Source: Laburnicola sp. R22_1 (Eukaryota > Ascomycota > Dothideomycetes > Pleosporales > Didymosphaeriaceae). From it: a stretch of DNA of 64,000 nt. The translations under genes were made by a program, and so were the position numbers. This document shows positions 23,111 through 36,300 of this stretch, piece by piece. How positions within the stretch are numbered: the first letter of the stretch is position 1; each line of letters opens with the position of its first letter. The notes below the pieces were generated by a model, which saw nothing but the letters and a program-made list of their open reading frames with translations, had not been told where the DNA came from and made no database searches. The DNA lies in NCBI GenBank assembly GCA_014281115.1, contig JACONQ010000004.1:2542001-2606000 (forward strand), in the 5' to 3' direction.

Positions 23111-23358
23111 ATACTATTATATAGTAATATTAAAACCTTAACACTCTTAAGTACTCTTGCTTATATAGTATATAAATACTAGCAACTTTTTATTTTTAAA
23201 GTTACTATTCGTAGTTTTTCTTTTTTCTATATAAACTATCTACTTACTAGTATTTATCTTATTTATATATTATTTCCCTATTTATATATCCTCTAACCTT
23301 ACTAGTCTACTCCAGTTAGTAAAAAGATTCTATTAAGTAGCTATTTATTATACTTTGC

Positions 23359-23503
23359 CCAAGCTCGCTTAGCGAGCTTATAACGCGCTAACCCTTTTTA
23401 TTAATACTACCTTAAAACGCTTTTCTATGTATATAATAGTAGGAGAGATATCTGCTATTATTATAATATTTTTATTAGAAACTCCTTAGTCGCAAAAAAA
23501 ACC
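23359..23503 (+). mobile_element. S1 retroposon, truncated copy a
   Basis: 145 bp ending in the family's constant end TTAGTCGCAAAAAAAA. Flanked by a perfect 13-bp duplication TATTATACTTTGC (23346-23358 and 23504-23516). Strand is given by the A-tail, which is a convention, not proof of transcription. Confidence 0.9.
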
Positions 23504-23516
23504 TATTATACTTTGC

Positions 23517-24493
23517 TACTATTTATTAAAGGCGCAATTAGGCTTATTAATAGTAGAGTAGCTATCTAACTAATAGCAGTTAAGGGTATGACTATATAGT
23601 TAATAATATAATTATAGCAATAATATATTATTTATATGAAGCCCTTTTGCTTAGTTTATTCTTTATATAATAAATAGACCTATTTATCTTATGTATTTAA
23701 GTAGTAATATTAGGTAATTGTGCAACGTTTAATAAGAGAAAAATAAACACTAATAAGGAGTAGGGAGAAGTATATAAAGCAGACTTTCCTTCCTTTATTT
23801 TTCTTTATCTTATTCTCTTTTTAAATATCTCTTTATACGTGTCCTTTCTTCCTAGCTCTTTTCTTTTTTATTAAGCTAATTCTCTATTTTATATAGTGCT
23901 AAACTATATTCTTTATTATATAATATTAACTTAGTTTAGATAATAGTACTTATACTAGTAAGTCTTAACTAGCTAGATCTCCTTAGCTTTAATACTAATA
24001 TAGTAGCCTTTTTAGGCAGAAGACTATATATTACCCTTATAACTAGTTCTTAGGCAAACTATATATTTATTTAAGGCGTCTCTATTAATATAAGTTTCTT
24101 TATTTTTTACTTTTATATAGATACTAACTATAGAAAAATAGGCTAAAAAGGTATGTATCGCACATTTACCTTTATATAATATTAGTATTATTCTTATAGC
24201 TAGTATAGACTTACGTTTATAGGTTACTAAGCTTATTTAGTATAAAGACTATTTTTACGTACTCTTTATCTAGTTATATAGTGTACTTAAAAATACTATA
24301 TATACTTACTACTATAGTAGTAACTTTAGTCCTAGGCATTTTACTAAGTATTATATAGTAATAAACTTTTAGGCAAAATTATATAGTTTTTATATATAGT
24401 AGAGCTATAGTGCTAGGTGTAATTATTATATAGGATAGGGCTAGATAGTAAAGTAGATACTTCTAAATATTATCTATAAGTACTAATATATTC
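23517..24493. other. Decayed AT-rich sequence, unclassified; possible LTR-like promoter
   Basis: No domain recognised. Near 23765-23785 a TATA-like AGTATATAAAGCAGACTTTC is followed by pyrimidine-rich sequence, which resembles an LTR promoter, but no partner LTR was found. Confidence 0.35.
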
Positions 24494-24600
24494 TATTAGT
24501 AGCCCGGACAGATTAGCCCGCTAGATAGTTTTTCTTAGCAACTTTAAGGTCCCTTACAACTTATTATAGAATACTACTAACGTTACTTTATAGTAACTTA

Positions 24601-24733
24601 CACTTTTTTTATAATCACATTACCTTTTTTACGCTCTTTTTAATTACTAAGCAGGAGGCTCTGCTTTTTTTATCATGCTATTTAAGATGAAAGCCTTTGT
24701 CGTTCTACATCTATGTAGTTAATTTTACAACAC
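24601..24733 (-). mobile_element. S3 retroposon, longest copy a
   Basis: 133 bp flanked by ATAGTAACTTA (24590-24600 and 24734-24744). Contains the family core GGAGGCTCTGC and GATGAAAGCCTTTGTCGT. Strand chosen so that the variable A-rich end (ATAAAAAAAGTG) is 3'. Confidence 0.82.
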
Positions 24734-25149
24734 ATAGTAACTTATAATATACTAAGTTACTATTTAATCTACTTTTATATTATGTAGCCTCTTTACGCAG
24801 CTACTATAGCTATGTAAAGCTAAGAAGTCTTTCTTAGTAGTGCAACCTTATAATAAGACTTTCTATAATATATAATATATTATCTACTATACTATATATA
24901 GGTAATATATAGTATACTTATTATAATTTGTAGTAAAGCATACTATATCTTATGTAGTACTTTATCTAATTTTTAGTTACTAAGTATATACTATTATAAG
25001 ATAAAGTTAAACTATTATTTTTAGCCTTATAGTAATCTATAATAAAACTACTCTAATTTACTATTAACGCTATCTAAAAATAAGCTACTAAGAGTAATAT
25101 CTAACTCCTTCTCTATCTCTTTATTTATCTAATAGGTTCTTATATTGTG

Positions 25150-26500
25150 CTTAGGCTCTCCACACCTTCTATAGTAGTATTAAGTTAAGGAATCTACCTT
25201 TTCCTTACTACTATCTTGCGCTCTTTTTAATAACTTTACCCTAATAAAAGGGTTTTCTACTCCTAAATCTACTTTCTAAATAAAGTCTAGCGTCCTACCT
25301 TTCTAAATGCGCTTTTTCTACGCGTTTTTGACTTTATTAGAACCTTAATTTGCTTCTTAAGTTTCTTAATATAGGTCTCTTAAAGTATACTATAGTAAAC
25401 TATAAGTTTAGCATCTTTTATAAGCTATAAGTAGCTTAATTTAGTATTAGGTAAAGACTAAATAAAAGAGTTGCATATAAGCTTTAACTAGAATTTAAAC
25501 TTAAGGGTATTACTTAAGATCCTAGCTTACTATAGTATATCTAGTAGAGTACCTTAAAATAGAGTATAAATACGCATATTAAAGCAATCTACTACTACTA
25601 ACGTATTTAAAGAAATAAGCCTAAAGGCCTTAAAAGCTTTTTTATAGTTTTCTAGTATAAATATATTAAAAAACGCGTTATAAAAGGCTAGTAGAAAGCC
25701 CTATTTATTAATATAAAAAACGCGTTAGCGCGCTAAGTCTTATATACGCTAGGAGTACTTTAGCTTTAATAGCGCGAAATAAACTATATTAAGTAGCTAG
25801 AGGGTATAAGATAAGTGCGCTAGTATATAAAGTGTTAGGATCTTTTATTCTAGATAATAATTCTTAAACTTCTAGGAGTAGTAGTTCTTATAGCTATTTA
25901 GAATAAGTAATCTTTATAACTTTACTATGCGCGGCCTTATATACGCGTTAAAGTACTTTAACTATATAACTCTAAGCTTGTTATTAGTCTAGCTAGTCTT
26001 AGAGACTAAGAGCTTTTAATTATAAGAGATACTAGTCTTCCTATACTACGCTAAGATATAGACTTGCCCTTTATAGATAATAAAGGGCAAAGTAGTATAT
26101 CTAGTAGTGTAAATACTCTATATTATTATAATTTATTTATAGTTGCCTAGCTAAATAAGTGTAGGTTAAGAATGTCTTTCTAAACTAGTTATAACGTTTA
26201 TTAAGCTAATAACTCCTATCTAAAAGCCTATCTTATTAAAGTTATAGATATTTTTATCCTATACTCTATACTTAGGTTTTGTGTTCTCTACTAGCTAAAA
26301 CTATATATTTATAACCTCTAGGCCTTTCTATTATATCCTCTATTAGTCCTTTGCTTAATTAAAAGTTATTTTAAGCTTACGTACGCGCTTTATAAAGCGC
26401 TAAGCCTAGTATTATCCTATAGGATTTCTATACCGCGCAGCTAGTAGTTTGTTAGCTATATCTTCTACCTTATCTAGCTAGGGTGTAAATTCTTATAAAT
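25150..26500 (-). pseudogene. Fot1/pogo transposase of the second element, destroyed by RIP
   Basis: Same superfamily as the transposase at 2960-4560 and alignable to it through the central DDE region: the sequences around plus positions 25620-26080 mirror 3510-3990. Heavy stop load, Gly/Asp codons changed. The N-terminal and C-terminal thirds are less legible. Not functional; identification rests mainly on nucleotide similarity to the first copy and on the flanking TIRs. Confidence 0.75.
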
Positions 26501-27116
26501 CTAGGTTAAGGATATATTATATAAGCGTCTGCTCTTTAGTTATAGTAAGCTTTGCTATACCTAATTATATATCTACTTAAGTGGTAATTCTATTAATTTA
26601 ATTGCTTAGTGTAGACTTTAGGATACTATATGCTGCAGCAGCACGTTATAGGCTTAAAATTTGCTTATTCTAATAGGCGTAAAGGGTAAGCTTAATTCTG
26701 CCTTCTTAATTAGATAATAACGCGTTGTGTTATTAAGACATTATAATTTGTAGTAAAGTGTTATAGTCTTGGCAAAAACTATCTGACAGACTAATCTGTC
26801 TGTGCTACTAATATAATATGGGAAAATAAAAACTCCTCTTTAAATAAATATATACTATATTTTTACTCTTTCTATACAAATAATTAAATAGAAAAAGCGC
26901 ATTTTTAAGTAATATATGTGTGTAAAAAGAATTAAATAAATATAATACACAAAAGAATAGATAAATAATAAAAAATAGTGCAATGCGAAGACTAAAAAGA
27001 GCTCGCGTAGACAGGCTTAAAGCAATCTACTAATACTTTAATAGTAATTATTAAAGTATTACTAGAATTTAAGAACTTTAAAGTCTAGTTTAGGGCCTTT
27101 TTATATAGGTATTAAT

Positions 27117-27246
27117 TATTTTGTGTATATTTTGTTACTACCACAGTGTACTAGGTAATGGGTTTTAGTGCCTCCTGTTTTACTCCTCTCTGTGTATGGT
27201 GCGGACTCGACCTTGATTAGAATCTCTACACGACGAAGATGTTCAA
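27117..27246 (+). mobile_element. S2 retroposon, truncated copy a (best preserved)
   Basis: 130 bp between perfect 13-bp duplications TATAGGTATTAAT (27104-27116 and 27247-27259). It keeps many CA/TG, so it is the least mutated S2 copy. On the minus strand its constant end carries AAGGTCGAGTCCGCACC, one base short of a tRNA-type B box (GGTTCGANTCC). Confidence 0.9.
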
Positions 27247-27609
27247 TATAGGTATTAATAGGGTTATCCTTCTTATTAATCTATCTAATCTTAGAGATTT
27301 TATAGTGCTTATACAATTTGTAAAATAACATAATATTAATTATAAGGCGCTTCTTATTTATATTTTCTAGGTATATAAGATAGTTATAAAGAGACTTTAA
27401 ATCTATATAAATAACTATAGAAATTAGTAGTAGACTAAGCGTATATATAATCTTTTAAAGAGTTATACTAATAGTAATAGTATTATTAAACCCTTCTACT
27501 ATACTATACAGCTTACTAGTAAGAATACTCCTTATTACTCTCTAATACTTAGTTAAATTCTAGTGTATAATATTTACTAGAACCTTAAAGTTATTACTAT
27601 TACCTATAT

Positions 27610-27745
27610 TTTTTTTTGCGACTACGGGGTTTCTAATAAAAATATTACAATAATAGCAGATATCCCTCCTACTATTATATACATAGAAAATCGTTTTAAG
27701 GTAGTGTTAACAAAAAGAGTTAGCGCGTTATAAGCTCGCTAAGTG
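27610..27745 (-). mobile_element. S1 retroposon, truncated copy b
   Basis: 136 bp, inverted relative to copy a, between perfect 14-bp duplications ACTATTACCTATAT (27596-27609 and 27746-27759). Confidence 0.9.
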
Positions 27746-27950
27746 ACTATTACCTATATAATACTTATTATCTAGAGTAATTAGAAATCCTAGCTATAAG
27801 CTTAGGTTCTTATTATTAGTAAATAAGCTATTAGTAAAAATAAACAGCTTTGCGTAATAAAGATCTAATAGTATAAAGGTAAGACTGCGCTTACTATTAC
27901 TAATCTACTATTAGATATATATATTTAATGCCTTAATATCTTTATATGTG

Positions 27951-28075
27951 TTGTTAAATTAACTATCTAGGGGTAGAACGATAAAGGCTTTTATCTTAAA
28001 TAACATAATAAAAAAAGCAGAGCCCCTTGCTTAGTAATTAAAAAGAGCGTGAAAAGGTAATTAGGTATAAAAAAA
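27951..28075 (+). mobile_element. S3 retroposon, copy b
   Basis: Matches S3 copy a in the reverse direction on the plus strand, including AAAAAGAGCGTG and GGTAATTAGG before an A-rich end. Target duplication not clear; ends approximate. Confidence 0.65.
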
Positions 28076-28510
28076 GCGCGTTTAAACTTACTAAGCGAGT
28101 CTTAGCGCGAAGGCTCCCACATATAAAGTTTTTATAAAAAGGCTATAGTTAGAACTTTAGAAGAGGAATAAAGGCTTTAGCGCGGCTACACTATAAGTTA
28201 TCTATTTATTCACTACTATCTAGATTATTATAAATAATACAAGTTAATATTTAGTATTTACTATATTAATAGGTATATACTACTATACATATAAGTAGAA
28301 TAAAGGTAATACGTACTAGATACACTATTGCTCTATTACTATATTAAGGTTATTTTTAATATATCTTCTTCTATTACTATCTCTTTACGCCTACGCTTTA
28401 CTATCTATTTAGGTATTAATATTATTCCTAAAGCTAAGGTACTTACTACTACTAAAGAGTATACACTAAAGTTTTATGCTACTACTACTAAAGTAATAAT
28501 ACTAGAGTTC
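28076..28510. other. Unclassified decayed sequence left of G2
   Basis: A plus-strand frame of 106 codons (28328-28648) begins here and runs into the G2 LTR, so it is not a gene as such. The sequence resumes after G2 at 37885. No family recognised. Confidence 0.5.
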
Positions 28511-28720
28511 TATAATAGATTAATGCCTGTAGGTGCCGGGGCCCTAAGGCAGGCTAGAGATAACGCCTTGTCTCTAGTGCTAGCCCTCACTAGGCCTAGC
28601 CTCCTAGCGTCCACTACGCGCCCACTATATAGTAGGCGTAGGTACTAGGATTCCTACGCAGTATCTTACCTATAGAGTTTAATTAACTATTATTTTAACT
28701 TTAATTGTTAATTTCTTACA
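28511..28720 (+). repeat. G2 5' LTR
   Basis: 210 bp with a CG-rich middle (GCGCCCACTATATAGTAGGC) and end ATTTCTTACA. It retains more CA/TG than its partner. It contains TATATAG-type TATA candidates. Confidence 0.88.
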
Positions 28721-28899
28721 CTATATTCTATATAATATCTTATTAGGCCTAGCAATCTAAAGAAGTTAGTATTAAGCTAATAGACAGCCTACACATTCTA
28801 ATAAGCATACTAACTAGCTTATATAAGCTACGCACTAGTGCAATAATTATTAAGTGTTATAAGAATACTAAAGTGCTATTTAGTAGATAGAAACTAAAT

Positions 28900-31800
28900 C
28901 TATATTAGAAGCCTAGTAGATAGACAAAATATCTAGGCCTAGTTAACTACATATTATAGTTAACTAGGAGGTAAACATCGTACTAGTAGAAGAAGTTAAT
29001 CTTAGGTACTAGTATATATAAATAACAACCTAGTATAATATAAATTATAGTAAATAAGTAGAAGCTAGTCTATTATTTGCGCTATAGCTTATTATAGCAA
29101 TAACTCTAATAACTCTTATAGTTATAAACTATTAGCAAGAATAAAATATAGACTTAGAGTTAGAGTCTTATCCCTAGTATCCCTAAATAGCGCTGTGTTA
29201 AGAACCCTAGTTAGTTTTATAACGCTATTTATATAACCTTAGTAGCTAGTAGCAATTAGATTAATATAACACCTATAATATTAAAGCACATAGACCTAGA
29301 AATACTTAATACTAGGTTAGAGATTGCGTATTTTAAATATAAGCGCCCACTTTTCTATATTACCTTCTTAGAGACTCCTAAGAATAGGAAGATATAGGTA
29401 ACTTTATAAGAATATAATAACTAAACTAACCCTATTAATAATAATTCTAGCTTTATATTTTAGTTAGGCTATAACCATCCTAAGCATAATAATATATACC
29501 CTATTAAGTATAATATTATACTAAATAATATTATTACTAATAGTAATATCTTATTTAAGTAAGTTAAAGAGACATCTTATAATTAGGTCCTTAATATCCT
29601 TAGGCTTCTTATTATTTTGCGCAATACTGTCTAAGCTATAAATAATAATATAAAGGCCTAGAAATCTTAGTCTATTACTACAAACGCCTCTAATCTTATA
29701 TAGCAACTTATAGTAACTACATATAAGCTTAAGTAATATAAACAGCTTTATAAGACCTATTAAAACAACAATAATAATCCGCAACTATATAAAAAGCTTA
29801 AAAACATTAAAGCAGACCTTGTAGACGCCCAAAAGGAAAATGGCTAGCTCTAACTCTAGTTAGGCAAAGAGACTAATAAAGTTTTTAACAAATAGTAAAT
29901 TGTTAAAATATTATAAAAAGACTTAGAGCAAGCTAAGGCTAACACTAATAGGTATAATTAAGAGGCTGCAAAGCTTCACACTAAATAGAAAGCCAAATAA
30001 GAGATAGCACATAGCTATTAATTAGACTATAATAAGGTTACCTATAAACTTAATAAGCTTTACTATAACTATAACTAGTTAAAGTAAGACAAATAGAATA
30101 AAAGTATTAATCTTATCTAAAAAGTATAATAATATAAACTAGACTTTTAAGAATATATAGTTCTAGGCTATAATACTAATAGTTATAGGGACATTTATCT
30201 ATTACAAAATCCCTCTTCCTATTATAATACCTAATTATTACGCGCTAGCTTACCCTACTAAGACTATAGTCTATTTTATATATTATTAGTGCAGTCTATA
30301 ACTAAGTAGGCTAAGCGTACTAATTGCATAGAGCGTACTAGTAACTATAACTACTAAGATAATTATAATAAGTATAATAACTATTAGACTAAGTTCTATA
30401 AAACTATATATTTCTAGGGCTCTATCTGTAGTTGCTACTTCTACTACTATTTTTAGTAATAGTTGTTACGTTACTAAGATACCTAATCTAGAGAAGTTTA
30501 ATAGTAAGGAAGATAAAGACTATAAGAGGTAGCGCTATTTAGTTATAAATAAATATACTCTTATATATAAAAATAAGAATTAATAAGTTGTATACCTTAT
30601 AAACTATATTAAGAATAATATATAGACTTTAGTTAAAGACTTATAGTTTAATTACTATATAGAGTATAGTAAAGCACTAGATAAGTTTTATAGCCATACT
30701 ATAATAGATAAAATTATAAAAGTATTAAATAAGTTAGTAAATTTATTTTAGATACTTAAGTAAAAGACTAGCAAATTCTTTATATAATAAAAGATCTAGT
30801 TTATAGTTGTGCGTAACCTTATCTAAATACCTAACCTAATTATAATAAACTGTGCCTAAAAGCTTATAAACTAGTCTATTATAAACACTACAAATATTTA
30901 CAAAAGAAATAGTAACTTTTTGCCTAATACTTAAAAGATATAAGTAATATTAATAAGTAACACTAGTACACTATTACACTAAAGATAAAGATTATAACTA
31001 GTAGTATATTATTACGCGTAATAAAGGCGACTATAGAGACCTATAGCGTACTAACTAAAACTAATAATTGCGTTATATATAGATGTATAGATAAAGAGTG
31101 TAAGATGCTAGCTTAGCTTAAATTATATTTTAAGTATAGTAAAGGCAACTATTAGTAGCGTAATTTATAGGCACCTTGCTAAAATAAGCCTATTATACTC
31201 TTAAGTAATATTCCTATTTTAATAGCTGTGTTATAGGCAATGCATGCAAATAAATCTAAGACTAAGGATAACTTTAATAAGAAAGACGTAGAGATTAATA
31301 AAGATAGATTTATTATTACCTTAGAAAACTAAATTCTTTTACGCAAAACTATATATAGGAGCTAGACTAGTATAGTGTAAAGAAAATATTAGACTAGATT
31401 TATTTAAGCTATAATTAATTTAAAACTACTACTATCCTTACTATTCTACTTACGCAAACTTATAATAGGGGTTATTAAGTCTCTACTATCTTTTTTAACA
31501 ATAAACTACTAAATATAACTAGCTAGTTAACGTTCCCTAGTTAAGTTTATATATCTAAAAATAGCGTAAGCCTATAACTTTATTAGACACTAGAGCGAGT
31601 GTATACTTAATTAGTTACTACTAGGTAAAGTAGTAAGACTATATAATAATAAAGATAGATAGGCCTATATAACTAGCCTTAGCTAATAGAGGAGAGGTGG
31701 CAAAGCTTATAAAAGCTATAAATATAATAATAAAGTATAGTAGCTATATATTAACTACCCTTTACTATATTACTAATATTAGAAAGTATAATCTTATTTT

Positions 31801-32167
31801 AGAAATAAACTAGACTAACTATTATAAACCTATTATATATTTTAGCGACTCTTAGTTAATAGAATTTAAATTTAACTACTATTATGTTAACTGCCTATAT
31901 TATAATAGGTAATATCTGCCTTATTAGTGCGTATGCTACTATTTAGTCTACTATCCATAATTCTAATAATGTAGTCTAGGTTAAGTCTTACTATTAGGAT
32001 CTACTTAGCTAACTACCTAATAAGGACATTAGTACTAACGCCCTTAGAAATTTTTTATAGGACTTATAGCTACTATAACTAAAAAGGACTTTAATAAGTA
32101 TATTAACAAACTAAACTAAGCGCCTAGGTTAGATAAGAAGTTATAAAAAATAGTTCTTAGCTTTATA
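28900..32167 (+). pseudogene. G2 Gag region, destroyed by RIP
   Basis: Plus-strand frame readable with TAA/TAG tolerated. A coiled-coil-like Lys/Asn/Gln-rich segment (about 29780-30170, with KLKNIKADLVDAQKENG) is followed by a capsid-type segment near 30480 (KFNSKEDKDYKR, then RYLVINKYTL). Expected zinc knuckle and protease lie toward 31000-32100 but are not clearly legible. The frame shifts between legible blocks, so small indels are likely. S1 copy c follows at 32181. Confidence 0.65.
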
Positions 32168-32180
32168 TATAATAAAGTTA

Positions 32181-33303
32181 CGTCGCATTATTTATTTAGT
32201 GTTAATTACTCTTTTTAACCACATTTTTTTAATTTGAGCCTGCGTAGGTTGGGATAGAAAGGCCGCTCTAGTACAGCGCCTAAAAATATAGTCTACTAGT
32301 CTCCGCTAACATAATAATAGTTTATAAGGACAGTTTATAAACTGCGCACTCGCCCCCTAATTGTTTGTAAGTACTTTAACACCTATTAATTTACTTAAAG
32401 CGTATATAAAAAACCAAGCTCTATTATTACTATTATTGGCAATCGCGCCGCTTATGCGTCGCGCTTACTATCTAACGCTATAACTGTAAGGATCTAACGT
32501 ATCTACGCAATGCTCTCCTCCCCTAGCAACTTATTAATAAATACCTTTATCTTCTCTTTCCCCTTAATCTTACCCTCTATTACCGCCTTTCTAACTAGTA
32601 GCAATATAAGAAACTGTGGTAGGAACTCTATGCATCTATTATTATTACGCCTATAGTTACTAATCTATTGCCAGCCTAACTAGTACACTAGGACCGCCTT
32701 ATATAGAGTAAGGTATACCTTCTACTTCCTATTAATAATCTTGTAGATAGAGCGATACTCTAGTATAGATCTGGCAACTTTAAGTGGACAGATTATTAGA
32801 GCGTACTTTTAGGCGGCATCGGCATTAGCATTAGCACTAGGGCCTAGGAAGATAGTGGAAAATAGGACGATAGTGGAAGTCTCCTTAAAGTTAACTTTAA
32901 TGTAGAGATAGAGCGTTAGTGTACCTATAGTGTGTGTAAGCTCCTACTTAGTATGTATTTTATAAGTAGCACAAACCTACTATTATGGCTATTGCTTCTA
33001 GTAATATCTTTAGAAATAATAGTAGAGGAGGGAGACGATGGTTGCAATAAGCACCTTATCTTTCTCCCCTCTACCCTAAACTATAGTACGGCGATATGGC
33101 CTTATGCATAGTTTTGTAAGTGAATTTTTTTTAGTTAGAGTAGGCGCGCTAAGCGCGCCAAGCTCGCTTAGCTCGCTTATAACGCGCTAACCCCTTTTTG
33201 TTAATACTACCTTAAAACGCTTTTCTATGTTAATAATAGTAGGAGGAATAACTGCTATTATTGTAATATTTTTATTAGAAACCTCTTAGTCGTAAAAAAA
33301 AAC
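32181..33303 (+). mobile_element. S1 retroposon, full-length copy c
   Basis: 1,123 bp between perfect 13-bp duplications TATAATAAAGTTA (32168-32180 and 33304-33316). Left end CGTCGCATTATTTATTTAG is shared with three other long copies, so it is the true family end. The right end is the constant TTAGTCGTAAAAAAAAA. An inverted GCGCGCC/GGCGCGC-type block lies near 33145-33190. The interior is open in both strands if TAA/TAG are tolerated, so a coding direction cannot be assigned; no known domain seen. Confidence 0.88.
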
Positions 33304-33316
33304 TATAATAAAGTTA

Positions 33317-36300
33317 AGTAAGTCTTTAGTGTAACTAAAGCTAATACTATATCCCTATATTGCGAAGGAGTTAATTACGCTATTAATATTAATCTAATAG
33401 CTACTATATTATAACTAAAAATTTATAGTTTAACGCGTACTAAGACTAAGACAATTAAGAAGTATATAGATAAAATGCTAGAAAAGGGTTTTATTTAACT
33501 AAGCACGTTACTATAGGCTGCACTAGTACTAGTTATTAAGAAACTAGATAAGGGACTTTAGATCTGCGTTAACTACTAATAGTTAAATGCTATTATAAAG
33601 AAGAACTAAAATATACTACCTTTTATTAAAGAGGCCCTTACGCGTATAGTAAAGGTGTCTATTATATTACTTATAGATATAGTCGCCGCCTTTAATATAG
33701 TCTATATTAAAGAAGAAGATAAAGAAAAAACCGCCTTTATAATACGCTATAAACTATATAAATATATTATTATGCCCTTTAGACTATGTAATACCCTAGG
33801 CACTTTTTAGACCTTTATTAATAAAACGCTCTAAAAGTACCTTAATAATTTTTATATAGCCTACTTAGACAATATCTTAATTTATAGTAAGTATAAAAAG
33901 AACTATAAAGAATATGTGCTTAAAGTTCTTATAAAGCTACGTAACACTAAATTCTACTTAGACCCTATTAAGTATAAGTAGAAGGTTACTTATATTAAGT
34001 ATCTAGGACTTATTCTTATAACTAATAGTATAGAAATAGATCTAGAGAAAGTTAAGATAATTATTAATTAGCCTACCCTATAGTGCGTAAAGGATATATA
34101 GGCCTTTCTAGGATTTATAAACTTTTACTAACAATTTATTAAAGACTTTTTACACCTAGCTAAATTACTTACTAAACTAACTAAGAATAGGATGTATAAA
34201 GAATTTTCTTTAGTAGCTAACTTAAAGGCCTTAAAGATATTTAAAAAATTAAAGCACGCATTTAGCAACGCGGACGGCTAGGTACTTGCCTATTTTAACT
34301 TAGATTTAGAAATGTGGCTAGAGACTAACATATTTAACTTTGTCTATGCTACTATACTATCCTAGATATATAAGGGAGTTCTTTGCCCTATTGCGTTTCT
34401 ATTGTATAAGATAACGCTAGCTAAGTACAACTATAAATTTATAATAAGAAACTACTTATAATAGTATAGGCTTTTAAGAAGTAACGTTTTAAACTAGCTA
34501 GAACTAAAGATCTAGTTAAAGTCCTATCTAACTATTAGGTATTGTAGATGTTTATAATAAACAAGCGTTTAAACTATAGGCAAGCCTACTAGGTAAAGTT
34601 TTTTTTAAGTTTAACTTTAAAATTATATACTGTCCTAGTGTCTAGGATACTAAACTAGACGCCTTAACATAATATTTTAATAACCTGCCCTAGGGTATAA
34701 ATAATTCGTAATAATAACACTAATAGTAAGTTGTTATTAAATCTTATTAGGTTAATCTAAAACCTTAAGTAGTATATATATTTTTTTTTTGCGACTAAGG
34801 GGTTTCTAATAAAAATATTACAATAATAGCAGTTATTTCTTCTACTATTATTAACACAGAAAAGCGTTTTAAGATAGTATTAATAAAAAGAGGTTAAAGT
34901 AATATATATAATATGTATATAGAATGCTAGAGTATAATATACTATACACTTAGCCAAGATAGTAACTCTATACTTAATATAAAGTATTATATTAGGAGTA
35001 TAAGATATATATAATAATGCTAAGAAAATAAATATTACTAAAAAGACTATACTCAGTGCAATTAATGCCTACGCGCTAGAGGAGAAAGAAAGTTTCTTTA
35101 GTAAAATACTAGCCCTACTAAATAATAATTTTTTAACTACACTTATGTAACTTAACTTAAGGAAGGACAGTAATAGTAATAATAATAAAATAGGTAACTT
35201 CCTAATTAAACTAAATGAGCCTTTTACTAAGTTTCTAACTAAATCTCTTATAGATCCTAGCCTACTACCTATAGAGACACTTAGCATATTAGAACTATTA
35301 AAGGAAATATATAAGATATACCTGTAAGATAAGAACTTAATAGCAATAATTAAGGCTATATAAGATAGACGCTAGAGGATTTTATATAAGCTTATTTATA
35401 AAGATACCTAATTAGAATTAATTAACTACTAACTATATAGAGGTTTACTATATATCTATAGCAAGGTTTACGTCCTAGACGCCCCTAGTCTATACGTAAT
35501 AATTATAGACTATGTGTATAAGTTATTATACAAAGGACATAGAGGAAAATATAAAAGTTATATAAAACTAATGTGTTAGTATTTTTAGTCTAATATAATA
35601 AGTAATGTAGCATAGTATATTAATGTCTACTTACTCTATTAACGCACTAAAATATACCACAATAGTAAATAAGACTTATTATACCTATTACTAATATTTA
35701 AGAAATATTAAATATTAATCTTAATTAACTATATTACTAAACTACTACTTTATAAAAATAATAGTTGTATGTACAAATATATAATTATTATTAATAACTA
35801 ACTAAGTAAGAAAAGAAAATTTATTCTAGTTATAGACTTACGTATTAACACACTAGTCTAGGCTTTTATAAAGTTTATATAGTAAGAACAAAAATACTTA
35901 AATAATATTATCTCTAATCAAGGCGCGTAATTTACCTTTTATTTCTAGAAATAGCTATATTAATAAGTTAGAATAAATCCAAAGTTATTTATGTCTTACT
36001 ATTCTAAAACTAATAGCTAGACTAAGAGTGTGAATACTTTCCTAAAATAGTATCTTTATACTTTTATTGACTATAAATAAGATAACTAGGTATTGCTACT
36101 ACCTATAGTAAAATTTGTCGCCAACTCTATAATAAGTGTAAGTATAGATATAACTTTCTTTTATGTAACTAAAGAATATAAGCTACGCTTAAGTCTAGAA
36201 CTGCCTATACAACTAGATAAGAAGCTTATCGCCCTAGTAAAAGCTAACTATATTAAGACTAATTAATTTGCTAAGCACCTAGACTAACTTTGTAATAACC

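Larger units (their letters stand above)
24494..26813 (-). mobile_element. Second Fot1/pogo-type transposon, different TIR subfamily, RIP-decayed
   Basis: TIRs of 40 bp (24494-24533 and 26774-26813) share TATTAGTAGC, GACAGATTAG and GATAGTTTTT. The minus strand of about 25150-26500 is recognisably homologous to the transposase of 2785-4636, block by block, including the second and third catalytic regions. TIR sequences of the two elements differ, so they are related subfamilies. An S3 retroposon sits inside near the 3' end. Confidence 0.85.
26900..27950 (-). pseudogene. Copia Pol remnant (end of reverse transcriptase and RNase H)
   Basis: On the minus strand, blocks on either side of two retroposon insertions read as the end of a Ty1/copia-type reverse transcriptase and RNase H. 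Legible: IYIDLKSL (family CTDSxSL), KKRLIINIM (family EKRLMIDIM), LYKHYKISKIRQI (family RQSYERREI..IRWI) and NPIN (family NPAD). S2 copy a interrupts it just after NPIN; S1 copy b lies upstream. No LTRs were identified, so this is a fragment. The region 26814-26900 shows nothing. Confidence 0.7.

Noticed and set aside
5240..26800. Real long genes hidden in the AT-rich island
   Set aside because: All readable long frames are transposon domains or decayed frames with RIP stops. No frame with introns and normal codon use was seen.
27150..27246. Functional tRNA gene at the S2 constant end
   Set aside because: Only a B-box-like stretch is present; no cloverleaf or A box could be drawn.
24601..28075. 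S3 copies as the two TIRs of one large DNA transposon (also 44244 with 46728)
   Set aside because: Several S3 copies have their own perfect target duplications directly at their borders, so they are independent insertions.
28328..28648. 106-codon plus ORF
   Set aside because: It runs from decayed sequence into the G2 LTR, so it crosses an insertion border and cannot be an ancestral gene.
35069..35287. 72-codon minus ORF
   Set aside because: Antisense shadow within the plus-strand G2 RNase H/integrase region.
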